Source: Ferruginibacter sp. (GTDB lineage: Bacteria > Bacteroidota > Bacteroidia > Chitinophagales > Chitinophagaceae). Taken from it: 18,943 bases of DNA. The notes under the pieces were generated by a model, which worked only from the letters and a program-made list of their open reading frames with translations, ran no database searches and was not told the DNA's origin. Positions 1-8,425 of the stretch are shown piece by piece (position 1 is the first letter of the stretch; each line of letters begins with the position of its first letter). The stretch lies in NCBI GenBank assembly GCA_030831725.1, contig JAURKN010000002.1:1-18943 (forward strand), read 5' to 3'. Both the position numbers and the translations under genes were made by a program.

Positions 1-132
1 CTGGATGAGTTCGACCTCAATCAAAATAGACGCAGGATGCTGATTCAGCGATACATGCAATATTACGCGCTGCATGTGCCTGAATTCGGCCAAATGAAAA
101 CACTGGCTGTCATGTATGAGGTGTTTGGTTGA
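1..132 (+). CDS. recO: DNA repair protein RecO, C-terminal end only (partial)
   Basis: An open frame enters from the left edge and stops at TGA 130-132, giving 43 residues. The tail has the pattern R-Y-x-Q-Y-Y-x-L-H-V-P-x-F-G-x-M-K-T-L-x-V and ends in EVFG. It resembles the C-terminal helix of Bacteroidota RecO proteins, where a YY-x-x-H-x-x-x-F-x-x-x-K-S/T-L pattern precedes the end. RecO works in RecFOR recombinational repair, loading RecA onto SSB-coated single-stranded DNA. Too little is visible to check the OB fold or zinc site, so the name is an inference from a short tail. The gene converges with the amidohydrolase gene, 20 bp away. Confidence 0.55.
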   Translation: MDEFDLNQNRRRMLIQRYMQYYALHVPEFGQMKTLAVMYEVFG

Positions 133-152
133 TGTGGTATGATTTCCGACAA

Positions 153-1307
153 TCAAAAGATCATCGATTGTCTGTCTGAATCGGGAATCAAGAAAAAACC
201 TGGCGTCTTTCCTTTTTCAAAACTTCCAAATCTATCCTCAATACTCAAAGCTTTTGCTCCATTGATGGTTCCCCATGTAAGCATTTCCGTTAGTTTGATA
301 TGCGGATGATTTTTGTGGATGGTTTTGATTTCCTCCCAGATACTGAGTCCGTCGTTCGAAGCCAGAGAATCTGTACCCAAAACCAATTGAGCTTGACAGT
401 TCTGCAGCATCTGTATTGGCGGTTGTTCTCCTGTTATATATGCGTTGGCATTGGGACATAAGCAATAATACAAATGATTCGGATGCTCAGAAAATTGTGC
501 ATCGGCCATAAATATATCTTTTGGCTCGGTAAAAACATTATGTACCAAAATCAGCTTGCGAGCAGATGGGAAAAAAGCAATGGTTTGCTGTAAACTGCTG
601 TTTTTCTTTGGTTGAAAAAATGATATGTCGACGCCTAACTGTTGGTACAAGTCGAGAAATGCACCGGACTTGTTTTGAAAAAATTCAGTTTCCTCCTCCG
701 ACTCCTGGTTATGTATGGTGAGTGTTCCGCTATCATCTAACTTACCAATCATTTGGAACAATGGCTCAGACACGGAATACGGGGCGTGGGGAACAAGTGT
801 TGCGGATAATCCCGCTTCTGTAAAATCAGCTTGGAACGACCTGCCTTTTTGAAAACGAGATTCAGCAGCACCGGGAACGAATCCGCTCAGTTCGATGAAA
901 CTGTGATAATGAAGATTTTTTTTTGTTTTCTGAAAAAGCGTGTGGATTGTATTGCAGATATCGCCAACGGCAACGATACCGTTTTTAATCATCTCCGATT
1001 CGGCATCCATGATCGCCTGCTCTATTTTTTCCTGCTCTTCCTCACGGTTTGCCATCACAGACATCACAAAATCCTTCAGTCCGCACAATTTAGGGATACG
1101 GCCTTTCAAATAGGAAAGTTCGAGGTGACAATGCGCGTTCACAAAACCCGGGCATATCCATTCTTTGACATGTTGAACATCATCACCGGCATCATTATGA
1201 TCCACCAGATCGACAAGTACACCTTTGTCGTTGAAAATAAGGACGGTTTTGTCGGGTAAAAACCCGCCATTGCTGAATATCCGTTCTGATGTTATTTTTC
1301 TGTACAA
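153..1307 (-). CDS. Amidohydrolase family protein (TRZ/ATZ, aminohydrolase-like)
   Basis: The 384-residue product is a metal-dependent hydrolase of the amidohydrolase superfamily, cytosolic, with no signal peptide. Visible motifs are the beta-1 metal site H59-C-H61 after P-G-F-V-N-A, a later L-V-P-H-A-P-Y-S strand, an H-N-Q-E-S-E-E-E segment, and L-G-T-D-S-L-A-S-N-D with the metal-binding Asp. This arrangement is that of the deaminase-like branch that includes S-adenosylhomocysteine, chlorohydrolase and aminofutalosine deaminases. The true substrate cannot be told from sequence, and a menaquinone-pathway aminofutalosine deaminase is only one option. The start is TTG at 1307-1305, because no ATG lies at the N-terminus of the frame and the fold begins immediately after. 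It is divergent from prfA. Confidence 0.8.
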   Translation of the reverse strand: MYRKITSERIFSNGGFLPDKTVLIFNDKGVLVDLVDHNDAGDDVQHVKEWICPGFVNAHCHLELSYLKGRIPKLCGLKDFVMSVMANREEEQEKIEQAIMDAESEMIKNGIVAVGDICNTIHTLFQKTKKNLHYHSFIELSGFVPGAAESRFQKGRSFQADFTEAGLSATLVPHAPYSVSEPLFQMIGKLDDSGTLTIHNQESEEETEFFQNKSGAFLDLYQQLGVDISFFQPKKNSSLQQTIAFFPSARKLILVHNVFTEPKDIFMADAQFSEHPNHLYYCLCPNANAYITGEQPPIQMLQNCQAQLVLGTDSLASNDGLSIWEEIKTIHKNHPHIKLTEMLTWGTINGAKALSIEDRFGSFEKGKTPGFFLIPDSDRQSMIF

Positions 1308-1327
1308 TCGGATTGAATGAGATGTAG

Positions 1328-1335
1328 TAAATTTG
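1328..1335 (+). promoter_or_regulatory. Putative Bacteroidota -7 promoter element for prfA-tatC
   Basis: TAAATTTG matches the TAnnTTTG consensus of the Bacteroidota housekeeping sigma factor. It lies 67 nt before the prfA ATG, which would give a leader of about 60 nt. No clear TTTG -33 partner is present at the usual 19-21 bp spacing, so this is a half-site prediction. Confidence 0.45.
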
Positions 1336-1402
1336 CACGCTTTGTCGAAACGGCAATTCGTTTCCGGCTATGGAACCTGCCGGAAAAAATTAAAATTACA
1401 GT

Positions 1403-2470
1403 ATGTTAGATAAACTGGATGCGATAAAGGCGAAATTCGACCAGCTGGGTGTTGCGCTGACCAATCCTGAAATCGTGAACGACAACAAGAAGTTCAGTGC
1501 GATGAGCAAGGAATACCGAAGTCTTGGAAAAATCGTGGATGTCAGAAATGAATATGTGAAAGTGTTGGATGATGTTGCATTCAACAAGGAAGTGCTTTAC
1601 TCCGACGATGAGGAAATGCGTGAATTGGCGAAAATCGAACTGCCCGGATTGGAAGAGAAACAAACGCTGCTCGAAAAGACGATACGCAACTTATTGATTC
1701 CAAAAGACCCATTTGATGAAAAGAATGCCATTTTGGAAATCCGTGCAGGCACTGGCGGAGATGAGGCATCCCTGTTTTCTGGGAACTTGTTGAGGATGTA
1801 TCTGAAATATTGCGAAAAGAAAGGTTGGAAGACAGCTATACTGAGCGAAAGCGAAGGAACGGTTGGCGGATATAAGGAAGTTCAGGTAGAAGTGACAGGA
1901 GATGATGTGTATGGAACCTTGAAGTTCGAAAGTGGCGTGCATCGCGTTCAAAGAGTACCTGACACCGAAGCGAGTGGAAGGGTTCATACCAGTGCTGCAA
2001 CGGTAGCCGTGATGCCTGAGGCGGAAGAGGTGGATGTGGAGCTCAAAGAAAGTGACGTGAAGATGGAAACTGCTCGAAGCGGTGGTGCGGGCGGACAGAA
2101 CGTAAACAAAGTGGAAACAAAAGTATTTCTTACCCATAAACCCACCGGTATCGTGGTGGTTTGTCAAACAGAAAGAACACAGCTCGCCAACAGAGAGAAA
2201 GCGATGGATATGCTCAGGACCAAGTTGTATGACGAGGAAGTGAGAAAAGCGGAAGAGGCCATATCGAAACAAAGAAAAAGTTTGGTGAGCACCGGAGACC
2301 GCAGTGCGAAAATCAGAACCTATAATTATCCGCAGGGCCGTGTGACTGACCACAGAATCGGACTAACCGTGTATAATCTGGATGAGGTGATGAATGGGGA
2401 AATACAGGAGTTCATCGAAGCATTGCAGTTTGCGGAAAATGCGGAGAAAATGACCACAACGACTAATTGA
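1403..2470 (+). CDS. prfA: Peptide chain release factor 1
   Basis: The 355-residue protein recognises UAA and UAG stop codons and triggers peptidyl-tRNA hydrolysis on the ribosome. The GGQ catalytic motif is at residues 230-232, inside the context A-R-S-G-G-A-G-G-Q-N-V-N-K-V-E-T. The stop-codon recognition tripeptide sits in R-V-P-D-T-E at residues 186-188 and reads P-D-T, a variant of the usual P-x-T of RF1. Length and the R-V-H-T-S-A-A-T-V-A segment fit RF1 rather than RF2. The ATG at 1403 starts the expected M-L-D-K-L helix. It is followed 12 bp later by tatC, probably cotranscribed. No truncation or frameshift is seen. Confidence 0.96.
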   Translation: MLDKLDAIKAKFDQLGVALTNPEIVNDNKKFSAMSKEYRSLGKIVDVRNEYVKVLDDVAFNKEVLYSDDEEMRELAKIELPGLEEKQTLLEKTIRNLLIPKDPFDEKNAILEIRAGTGGDEASLFSGNLLRMYLKYCEKKGWKTAILSESEGTVGGYKEVQVEVTGDDVYGTLKFESGVHRVQRVPDTEASGRVHTSAATVAVMPEAEEVDVELKESDVKMETARSGGAGGQNVNKVETKVFLTHKPTGIVVVCQTERTQLANREKAMDMLRTKLYDEEVRKAEEAISKQRKSLVSTGDRSAKIRTYNYPQGRVTDHRIGLTVYNLDEVMNGEIQEFIEALQFAENAEKMTTTTN

Positions 2471-2482
2471 TAAAAAAGAAAA

Positions 2483-3355
2483 TTGGCCAACACAAGATCA
2501 TATTCATTTTTAAAAAAGCGGAATGCCGATGGGGATGAGGCGAACATGAGCTTCATAGAGCACCTCGAAGCATTGCGCTGGCATATTGTTCGATCGACGA
2601 TATTTTGGCTTGTGGCAACCATCGGCATATTCATCAACATCGATTGGGTGTTCGACAATATTGTTTTCGCTCCGGCAAAATCAGACTTCATCACTTACGA
2701 CCTGCTGTGCAATTTGGGCAGAAAACTACAACTCGGAGATGTGCTTTGTATGCCTCCCATCCATCTGAAACTTCAAGGCAACACCATCAGCGGACCCTTT
2801 ATGTCTGCATTATCCATTTCAATGGTGGGCGGACTGATTGTCACTTTTCCTTATTTGTTCTGGGAACTCTGGCGTTTCATCAAGCCGGCGCTTTCACCAA
2901 AAGAACTTCGATACTCGAGAGGCAGTATTTTCTGGGTATCCCTCTGCTTTTTCACCGGAGCCTCATTCGGCTATTTTGTGTTGGCTCCCTTCACGTTCAA
3001 TTTCTTATCCAACTTCACCCTCGGTACAACCGGAGCTTATGTCTACATGCCTACGCTCAATGATTTTATTGATTCGTTGAACAACATCATATTAGGTTGC
3101 GGACTTTCATTCGAACTGCCAGTGCTGGCATATGTGCTGACAAAAATCGGATTGATCACGGGCTCCTTCTTACGCAAATACAGGAAATATGCCTTTGTAA
3201 TCATTTTGCTGCTTGCCGCCATCATAACTCCATCACCCGACTGGACAAGTCAGGTTATTGTGGCCATTCCTCTTTTGTTGCTTTTTGAGATAAGCATCAT
3301 CATCGCATCCAGAGTGGACAAGGAAGATGAAAGAAAACAAAAAGAATGGAGTTAA
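2483..3355 (+). CDS. tatC: Sec-independent (twin-arginine) translocase subunit TatC
   Basis: The product is the multispanning core of the Tat pathway, which recognises twin-arginine signal peptides and exports folded proteins. The signature M-S-F-I-E-H-L-E-A-L-R-W-H follows a charged N-terminal tail, then come about six hydrophobic segments and a charged K-E-W-S end. The F-E-L-P motif before a late helix is also TatC-like. The start is uncertain: TTG at 2483 gives 290 residues with a 21-residue leader, and ATG at 2546 begins exactly at the signature. Bacteroidota TatC proteins often carry a short acidic leader, so the TTG start is kept. It sits 12 bp after prfA. No tatA or tatB is next to it. 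Confidence 0.93.
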   Translation: MANTRSYSFLKKRNADGDEANMSFIEHLEALRWHIVRSTIFWLVATIGIFINIDWVFDNIVFAPAKSDFITYDLLCNLGRKLQLGDVLCMPPIHLKLQGNTISGPFMSALSISMVGGLIVTFPYLFWELWRFIKPALSPKELRYSRGSIFWVSLCFFTGASFGYFVLAPFTFNFLSNFTLGTTGAYVYMPTLNDFIDSLNNIILGCGLSFELPVLAYVLTKIGLITGSFLRKYRKYAFVIILLLAAIITPSPDWTSQVIVAIPLLLLFEISIIIASRVDKEDERKQKEWS

Positions 3356-3495
3356 GATTGATGATTGAACGATGAAAAACCGATTTGAAAAGTTGACAAA
3401 TTGAGATTAACATTGCATCATTGAATTTGATTAACCCTTTTGATTGGTCATATCATTCAAACTTCATCATATACCCTTAATCAATAAAAAACAAC

Positions 3496-3948
3496 ATGTC
3501 GGTCTTCAACCTGGAAAAGTCCATAGCAATCGGTTCGGATCATGCCGGATTCGACTACAAGGAAACGTTAAAAAAACACCTCTCAGCACAAGGATTTCAT
3601 GTTTCTGATATGGGCACACACGACACCTCATCAGTAGATTATCCCGACTTCGCTCATCCTGTAGCTAAAGCGGTAGAATCCAAAGAAGCCGCTTTTGGAA
3701 TCCTGATCTGCGGCAGTGCAAACGGAGTAGCGATAACAGCAAACAAGCACCAGGGTGTCAGAGCTGCTATCTGCTGGGGCGATGAATTGTCGGCCCTTGC
3801 ACGCCAGCACAACGACGCCAACATCATATGTATTCCTGCACGATTTGTGTCTGAGACAGTTGCCATCACAATGGTTGACACTTTCATGAACACCGCTTTC
3901 GAGGGAGGACGTCATCAAAACAGAGTCAATAAAATTTCTTGTCAGTAA
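3496..3948 (+). CDS. rpiB: Ribose-5-phosphate isomerase B
   Basis: The 150-residue enzyme interconverts ribose 5-phosphate and ribulose 5-phosphate in the pentose phosphate pathway. Family marks include I-G-S-D-H-A-G-F at residues 12-19, the D-x-G-T and D-Y-P-D segments, the catalytic Cys72 in L-I-C-G-S-A-N-G-V, Q-H-N-D-A-N before a beta strand, and F-E-G-G-R-H-Q-N-R-V near the end. The loop after the Cys reads G-S-A-N-G where many family members have G-T-G-I-G. Galactose-6-phosphate isomerase (LacAB) belongs to the same fold, but the whole pattern fits RpiB. The ATG at 3496 is the natural start. The M28 peptidase starts 11 bp after its stop. Confidence 0.93.
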   Translation: MSVFNLEKSIAIGSDHAGFDYKETLKKHLSAQGFHVSDMGTHDTSSVDYPDFAHPVAKAVESKEAAFGILICGSANGVAITANKHQGVRAAICWGDELSALARQHNDANIICIPARFVSETVAITMVDTFMNTAFEGGRHQNRVNKISCQ

Positions 3949-3959
3949 ATCCAACTTTT

Positions 3960-5516
3960 ATGCGTTTATTATTTGCCGTTAGTTTTTTAATTTGTTCGGT
4001 CGGACTGATGGCTCAGTCGAAAACGGCCGGCAAGTATGCCGATTTGGTTACCGCGACCTCTTTGAAGAAACACCTCAATATCATCGCTTCAGACAGCATG
4101 ATGGGTCGTGAAACCGGAACGGAGGGTCAGCGTATGGCCGCCGAGTACATCCAAAGCCAATTTGACCGTATCGGCCTGAGACCCTTGCCGGGTATGAGCG
4201 GATTTCAACAGCTTTACCCGTTACGCATAGACTCGATGGAAGAGTCGAACTTGTCCATTTTTGAAGAAAACTTCAAATATGAAACAGACTATCTTGTTCC
4301 CATCACCGATAATCATAGTGCGGAAGTTTATGCTGAATATATCATTTTTGTCGGTTATGGCATAGACGACAATGCTTATTCGGATTACAACAATAAAAAA
4401 GTCGATGGTAAAGTAGTTGTCTTCTTTTCCGGAGAACCCATGAGAAAAGGACAAAAATTGGCTGAAGGAAATTCAGCATCCCTCGAAATGAAACTTATTG
4501 CCGCCCAAAACAGAGGAGCTGTTGGCGCCATCATTCTTGATCGAAGCACAGATAGATTCAATCAAAGATTAGCCGCGAAATCCAGAAAAACCGGAATGTA
4601 TTATGCGGCCGACCTTACTGAAAAAAACATCCTTCCTCACATTTTCATGTTGCCTTCCTCGATTCAAAAGCTATTTGGAAAAGACTACGATAGTTACCTG
4701 GATGCGGCAAAATCAGACATGATGCTCAACGAGCTAATGGCGGAAGAATATGCCAAAATCCGATTGGTCATCAGAAAAAGTTCAACCATCATCGAGGCAA
4801 GCAATGTGGCTGGCATGATTGAAGGCACAGAAAAAAAGGATGAATACGTTTTTGTGACAGCGCACTACGACCATCTCGGTGTCCGCAATGGAAAAATTTA
4901 CAATGGTGCGGATGACGACGGTAGCGGGACAGTATCTGTCATTCAGATGGCAGAGGCTTTTGCCAAAGCGGCGAAAGAAGGCAATGGTCCAAAAAGATCC
5001 ATCGTATTCATGACCGTCAGCGGTGAAGAAAAAGGACTCTGGGGCAGTGAGTATTACTCCGAACATCCGATTGTTCCATTGGAAAAAACTTCAGTAGACT
5101 TAAACATCGACATGATCGGACGGGTGGATACGGAGCGCAAAAAATCAGATACAGGTAGCTACGTGTATGTGGTTGGACACGATAAGATCAGCAGCGAATT
5201 GAGTGAAATCAATGAAAGAGTGAACTCGAAAACAACCAAGCTCACTTTGGATTATAAATTTGACGATCCCAAAGATCCAAATCGTATTTATTACAGAAGC
5301 GACCATTATAATTTCGCCAGAAAAGGAGTACCAGTGTTGTTTTTTTACGACGGTATGCTGAAAGCGGATTATCATCAACCAACAGATGATACCAAACTCA
5401 TACATTGGACCCTTTTTGAAAAAAGAGCCAAAATGATTTTTCACACCTGCTGGGAAATGGCAAACCGTGACCAAATGCTGAAAAGAGACCTCGGCATACC
5501 GGAAGGCATCAGATAA
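3960..5516 (+). CDS. Secreted M28 family zinc peptidase with a PA-like insert
   Basis: The 518-residue protein is predicted to be an exported aminopeptidase. The ATG at 3960 is chosen because M-R-L-L-F-A-V-S-F-L-I-C-S-V-G-L-M-A-Q-S is a clear signal peptide; an upstream TTG at 3939 would overlap rpiB and put seven polar residues in front. Zinc-site residues can be placed by the M28 pattern: H302 in A-H-Y-D-H, bridging D318 in G-A-D-D-D-G-S-G, general base E356 and ligand E357 in S-G-E-E-K-G, D384 in N-I-D-M-I-G, and H472 in D-Y-H-Q-P-T-D-D. Residues from about 110 to 270 look like a protease-associated domain. The substrate is unknown. It follows rpiB closely and is closed by a hairpin terminator. 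Confidence 0.9.
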   Translation: MRLLFAVSFLICSVGLMAQSKTAGKYADLVTATSLKKHLNIIASDSMMGRETGTEGQRMAAEYIQSQFDRIGLRPLPGMSGFQQLYPLRIDSMEESNLSIFEENFKYETDYLVPITDNHSAEVYAEYIIFVGYGIDDNAYSDYNNKKVDGKVVVFFSGEPMRKGQKLAEGNSASLEMKLIAAQNRGAVGAIILDRSTDRFNQRLAAKSRKTGMYYAADLTEKNILPHIFMLPSSIQKLFGKDYDSYLDAAKSDMMLNELMAEEYAKIRLVIRKSSTIIEASNVAGMIEGTEKKDEYVFVTAHYDHLGVRNGKIYNGADDDGSGTVSVIQMAEAFAKAAKEGNGPKRSIVFMTVSGEEKGLWGSEYYSEHPIVPLEKTSVDLNIDMIGRVDTERKKSDTGSYVYVVGHDKISSELSEINERVNSKTTKLTLDYKFDDPKDPNRIYYRSDHYNFARKGVPVLFFYDGMLKADYHQPTDDTKLIHWTLFEKRAKMIFHTCWEMANRDQMLKRDLGIPEGIR

Positions 5517-5521
5517 AAAGT

Positions 5522-5550
5522 AAAAATCCCGCAAATTGCGGGATTTTTTT
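5522..5550. terminator. Bidirectional intrinsic terminator between M28 peptidase and cupredoxin genes
   Basis: A stem formed by ATCCCGCAA and TTGCGGGAT around a single A (5526-5544) is flanked by an A-run on the left and seven T residues on the right. It therefore carries a U-tract on either strand. It sits between the convergent M28 and cupredoxin genes and touches the stop codon of the latter (5549-5551). Confidence 0.9.
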
Positions 5551-5917
5551 ATGGCCTGAATTCGATAGTACCTGTTACATTGGGATGTTCGACACAATGG
5601 TAAGGGAAAATTCCAAAAGTGTCTTTTTTGAAAAGAAAACTTTTCGCTGGAAGTATAAGATTGGTTTTGATGGTGGTGGTGTCGTCGGAGATGATGGTAT
5701 GTGGTTGCCCTGAATTGTTCACGAAAGTGATTGAGCTACCGGTTGCCACTTTCAAATACGTGGGCTGTACCGAACCATCCAACAGATAGACATAGCTCGT
5801 TGTCAATCCGCCACCCTGAGATGTGTAATTGGAATACCCATCATCACATGAAGAAATAAAAAAAGCAGCGATTCCGCTGAGCAATAAGATAGAATTGGAA
5901 AAAAAATGGCGCTTCAT
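5549..5917 (-). CDS. Cupredoxin (plastocyanin/azurin-like) lipoprotein
   Basis: The 122-residue protein begins with M-K-R-H-F-F and a hydrophobic stretch ending in F-I-S-S-C, so Cys24 is a likely lipidation site and the protein is probably anchored in a periplasmic or outer-membrane face. The rest is a short beta-rich domain with the blue-copper layout: H73 in G-Q-P-H-T-I, then C108 and H111 in Y-H-C-V-E-H-P-N-V-T-G. In classical members the residue six after the Cys is the axial Met; here it is V114. The fold suggests a small electron carrier or copper binder. No cytochrome or copper exporter lies nearby. A TATTTTG element (5941-5935 on the minus strand) lies 17 nt before the start. Confidence 0.82.
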   Translation of the reverse strand: MKRHFFSNSILLLSGIAAFFISSCDDGYSNYTSQGGGLTTSYVYLLDGSVQPTYLKVATGSSITFVNNSGQPHTIISDDTTTIKTNLILPAKSFLFKKDTFGIFPYHCVEHPNVTGTIEFRP

Positions 5918-6080
5918 GTCTGTTTATTGGGCGACAAAATACATAAAAAAAACAATATCACATATGGGAATAGTCGGATAATCAAAATCCTTGTTTTTCC
6001 ACATCCGCCTCAATTCGTTGCATATTATGCTATTTGGTTAAATATTTTTTCACAATCCAAATACCCAGACTCATGCTTCG

Positions 6081-6088
6081 TAAATTTG
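6081..6088 (+). promoter_or_regulatory. Putative -7 element almost abutting the uvrD start
   Basis: TAAATTTG is a perfect TAnnTTTG match and leaves only four bases before the ATG at 6093. Transcription from it would begin at or next to the start codon. A 7-bp inverted pair, TATTTGG (6031-6037) and CCAAATA (6057-6063), lies just upstream. No TTTG -33 box is evident. Confidence 0.45.
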
Positions 6089-6092
6089 AACT

Positions 6093-8414
6093 ATGCATGC
6101 GTATCTGGATGGATTGAACCCCCAACAAAAAGAAGCCGTACTTCACCAAAATGGCCCCATAATGATCATAGCCGGTGCCGGAAGCGGTAAAACCAAAGTG
6201 ATCACCACAAGAATCGCACATCTGATGGCAACGGGTGTGGATGCTTTTCATATTCTCGCCCTGACCTTCACCAACAAGGCAGCCGCGGAAATGAAAGAAA
6301 GGATAGAAAAAATTCTTGGAAACAGCGAAGCCAGAAACCTCTATATCGGCACCTTTCACAGTGTATTTGCCAGAATCCTGAGGGCTGAAGCTCCAAAACT
6401 CGGATTTCCGTCAAACTTTACGATTTACGACGGAGAGGATGCAAAGTCTGTGCTGAAGACCATCATCAAAGAAAAAAACCTCGACGACAAACATTATAAA
6501 CCAAGCACGGTACTTGGCAGAATCTCACAGGCAAAAAACGCCTTGGTTAGTCCTGAGGAATATGCCATCGACATCATGCTTCAACAGGAAGATACAAGAA
6601 CGAACCGTCCGATGATCGCTTCGATTTACAAAGCCTACTCAGATCGCTGTTTCAAAAATGGTGCCATGGATTTTGACGATTTGTTGTTTCATATGTATCG
6701 TTTGCTGACAACTGTTCCAGAGTCGCTACACAAATACCAACATAAGTTCAGATACATCATGATCGATGAGTATCAGGATACCAACGTAGTTCAATATGAA
6801 ATTGTGAAACTGCTCGGGGCCATGCACGAAAACGTTTGTGTTGTGGGAGACGATGCTCAAAGCATATACAGCTTCAGAGGTGCGACCATCCAAAACATCC
6901 TCCAATTTGAAAAGGATTACGACGAAATCAAGATTGTCAAACTGGAACAGAATTACAGAAGCACGAAAACCATTCTGAATGTTGCCAACGAAATCATCGG
7001 AAACAACAAAGGACAACTTGAGAAAAAGCTGTTCACCGAAAACGCAGATGGAGAAAAGATCCGCGTCATCAGAACGATGACAGATAACGATGAAGGGAAA
7101 ATCGTTGCAGATACCATTCAGGAACTCAAGCTTAGAAATCATTTTTACAACCGAGATTTTGCCATACTATACCGCACAAACGCTCAAAGCCGAAGCTTTG
7201 AAGAAGCGCTACGGAGAATGGGTATCGTATACAAGATTTACGGTGGAATGAGCTTTTATCAACGTAAGGAAGTTAAGGATTTCATAGCCTACCTCAGACT
7301 GATTGTGAATCCCCGCGATGAAGAAGCGCTGAAAAGAGTGATCAATTATCCGGCACGGGGCATCGGCAAAACCACCATCGACAAATTGGTACTTATAGCC
7401 AATCAAATCAACGCTTCCGTATGGGATGTTCTTACCAACGCCGCTTTCCACGGCTTCAAAAGCTCAACCTTGGAATGTTTGGACGAGTTCGTGACGATGA
7501 TCAAAATGTTCCAAAGCGAAATGCCTAAGAAAAACGCATATGACCTCGCTTTCATCGTCGGTAAAAGCACCAACATTGTGAAGGAACTGTTCAACGACAA
7601 AACCACGGAAGGACTTGCCAGATACGAGAACGTACAAGAATTGTTGAACTCCATCAAAGAATTCACGGAAACACCGATGAATGAGGAGGATGGAGAAGTG
7701 GGTGATAAAGGATTGGGCACCTATCTTCAACAGATTGTGCTTCTTACCGATTCCGATGATGATAAGGAAGAAAAAGATGCGGTAAAATTAATGACCATAC
7801 ATGCCGCCAAGGGACTTGAATTTCCTGTTGTTTTTCTGGGTGGTTTGGAGGAAACACTTTTCCCAAGTGCCATGTCTATAAACACACGGGAAGAACTGGA
7901 AGAAGAAAGACGTTTGTTTTATGTGGCCATCACCAGGGCAAAAAAGAAATTACATCTCACCTATGCCAATGCACGCTATCGTTTCGGACAGCTTCAGCAA
8001 AATGATCCGAGCCGTTTCCTGGAAGAGATCAATGATGACTATATCGAAAGAAGTTATGCCGGAGGAAATTCATCCAAAAACACAAGATCATCCGGATGGA
8101 ATCAATCCAGCGCATACGACCGCATGCGTGGCGGGTTTGGAGGCGGACAAAGTCAGAGTAGTCCGACAAGAACCATCATCACCACACCCACATCCAGGCC
8201 ACAAACCAAAGAGCATGTACCATCTGCAGACTTCGTAGCCAGCGATGCAAAAGATTTAAAAGAGGGACAAAGAGTGGAACATCAGAAATTCGGCTTCGGT
8301 ATGATTTCCAAAATGGAAGGCGCCTCACACAATCCCATCGCCACCATACAGTTCGACATCAACGGCGAGAAAAAAATCATGCTCAATTATGCCAAACTGA
8401 GAATCATGGAGTGA
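6093..8414 (+). CDS. uvrD: UvrD/PcrA-type superfamily 1 ATP-dependent DNA helicase
   Basis: The 773-residue 3'-5' helicase acts in nucleotide excision and mismatch repair and in clearing replication blocks. SF1 motifs appear in order: L-N-P-Q-Q (Q motif) at 8-12, Walker A A-G-A-G-S-G-K-T at 27-34, motif II D-E-Y-Q-D-T from 225, D-D-A-Q-S-I-Y-S-F-R-G-A (III), L-E-Q-N-Y-R-S-T (IV), T-I-H-A-A-K-G-L-E-F (V) and Y-V-A-I-T-R-A-K from 610 (VI). After a Gly/Ser/Gln-rich linker, the C-terminus (about 720-773) holds a Tudor-like domain with V-E-H-Q-K-F-G-F-G, as in PcrA, which contacts RNA polymerase in that family. The ATG at 6093 gives the usual M-x-x-Y-L-x-x-L-N-P-Q-Q start. Confidence 0.95.
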   Translation: MHAYLDGLNPQQKEAVLHQNGPIMIIAGAGSGKTKVITTRIAHLMATGVDAFHILALTFTNKAAAEMKERIEKILGNSEARNLYIGTFHSVFARILRAEAPKLGFPSNFTIYDGEDAKSVLKTIIKEKNLDDKHYKPSTVLGRISQAKNALVSPEEYAIDIMLQQEDTRTNRPMIASIYKAYSDRCFKNGAMDFDDLLFHMYRLLTTVPESLHKYQHKFRYIMIDEYQDTNVVQYEIVKLLGAMHENVCVVGDDAQSIYSFRGATIQNILQFEKDYDEIKIVKLEQNYRSTKTILNVANEIIGNNKGQLEKKLFTENADGEKIRVIRTMTDNDEGKIVADTIQELKLRNHFYNRDFAILYRTNAQSRSFEEALRRMGIVYKIYGGMSFYQRKEVKDFIAYLRLIVNPRDEEALKRVINYPARGIGKTTIDKLVLIANQINASVWDVLTNAAFHGFKSSTLECLDEFVTMIKMFQSEMPKKNAYDLAFIVGKSTNIVKELFNDKTTEGLARYENVQELLNSIKEFTETPMNEEDGEVGDKGLGTYLQQIVLLTDSDDDKEEKDAVKLMTIHAAKGLEFPVVFLGGLEETLFPSAMSINTREELEEERRLFYVAITRAKKKLHLTYANARYRFGQLQQNDPSRFLEEINDDYIERSYAGGNSSKNTRSSGWNQSSAYDRMRGGFGGGQSQSSPTRTIITTPTSRPQTKEHVPSADFVASDAKDLKEGQRVEHQKFGFGMISKMEGASHNPIATIQFDINGEKKIMLNYAKLRIME

Positions 8415-8425
8415 TGATGTTCTTA

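Noticed and set aside
831..1259. Plus-strand frame of 142 codons inside the amidohydrolase gene
   Set aside because: The opposite strand carries the metal-binding motifs in the right order; this frame does not look like a protein.
1691..2353. Long minus-strand frame of 220 codons inside prfA
   Set aside because: It is antisense to a fully conserved RF1 gene and its His/Phe-rich product shows no family features.
2605..3063. Alternative plus-strand frame of 152 codons within tatC
   Set aside because: The tatC frame has the expected helices and signature; this one is a shifted reading of the same DNA.
3356..3495. Possible regulatory RNA or attenuator in the 140-bp tatC-rpiB gap
   Set aside because: Only AT-rich filler with ATGATTGA-like words and a short TTTGATT direct repeat (3426-3432, 3439-3445) is seen; no stable hairpin or TAnnTTTG element stands out.
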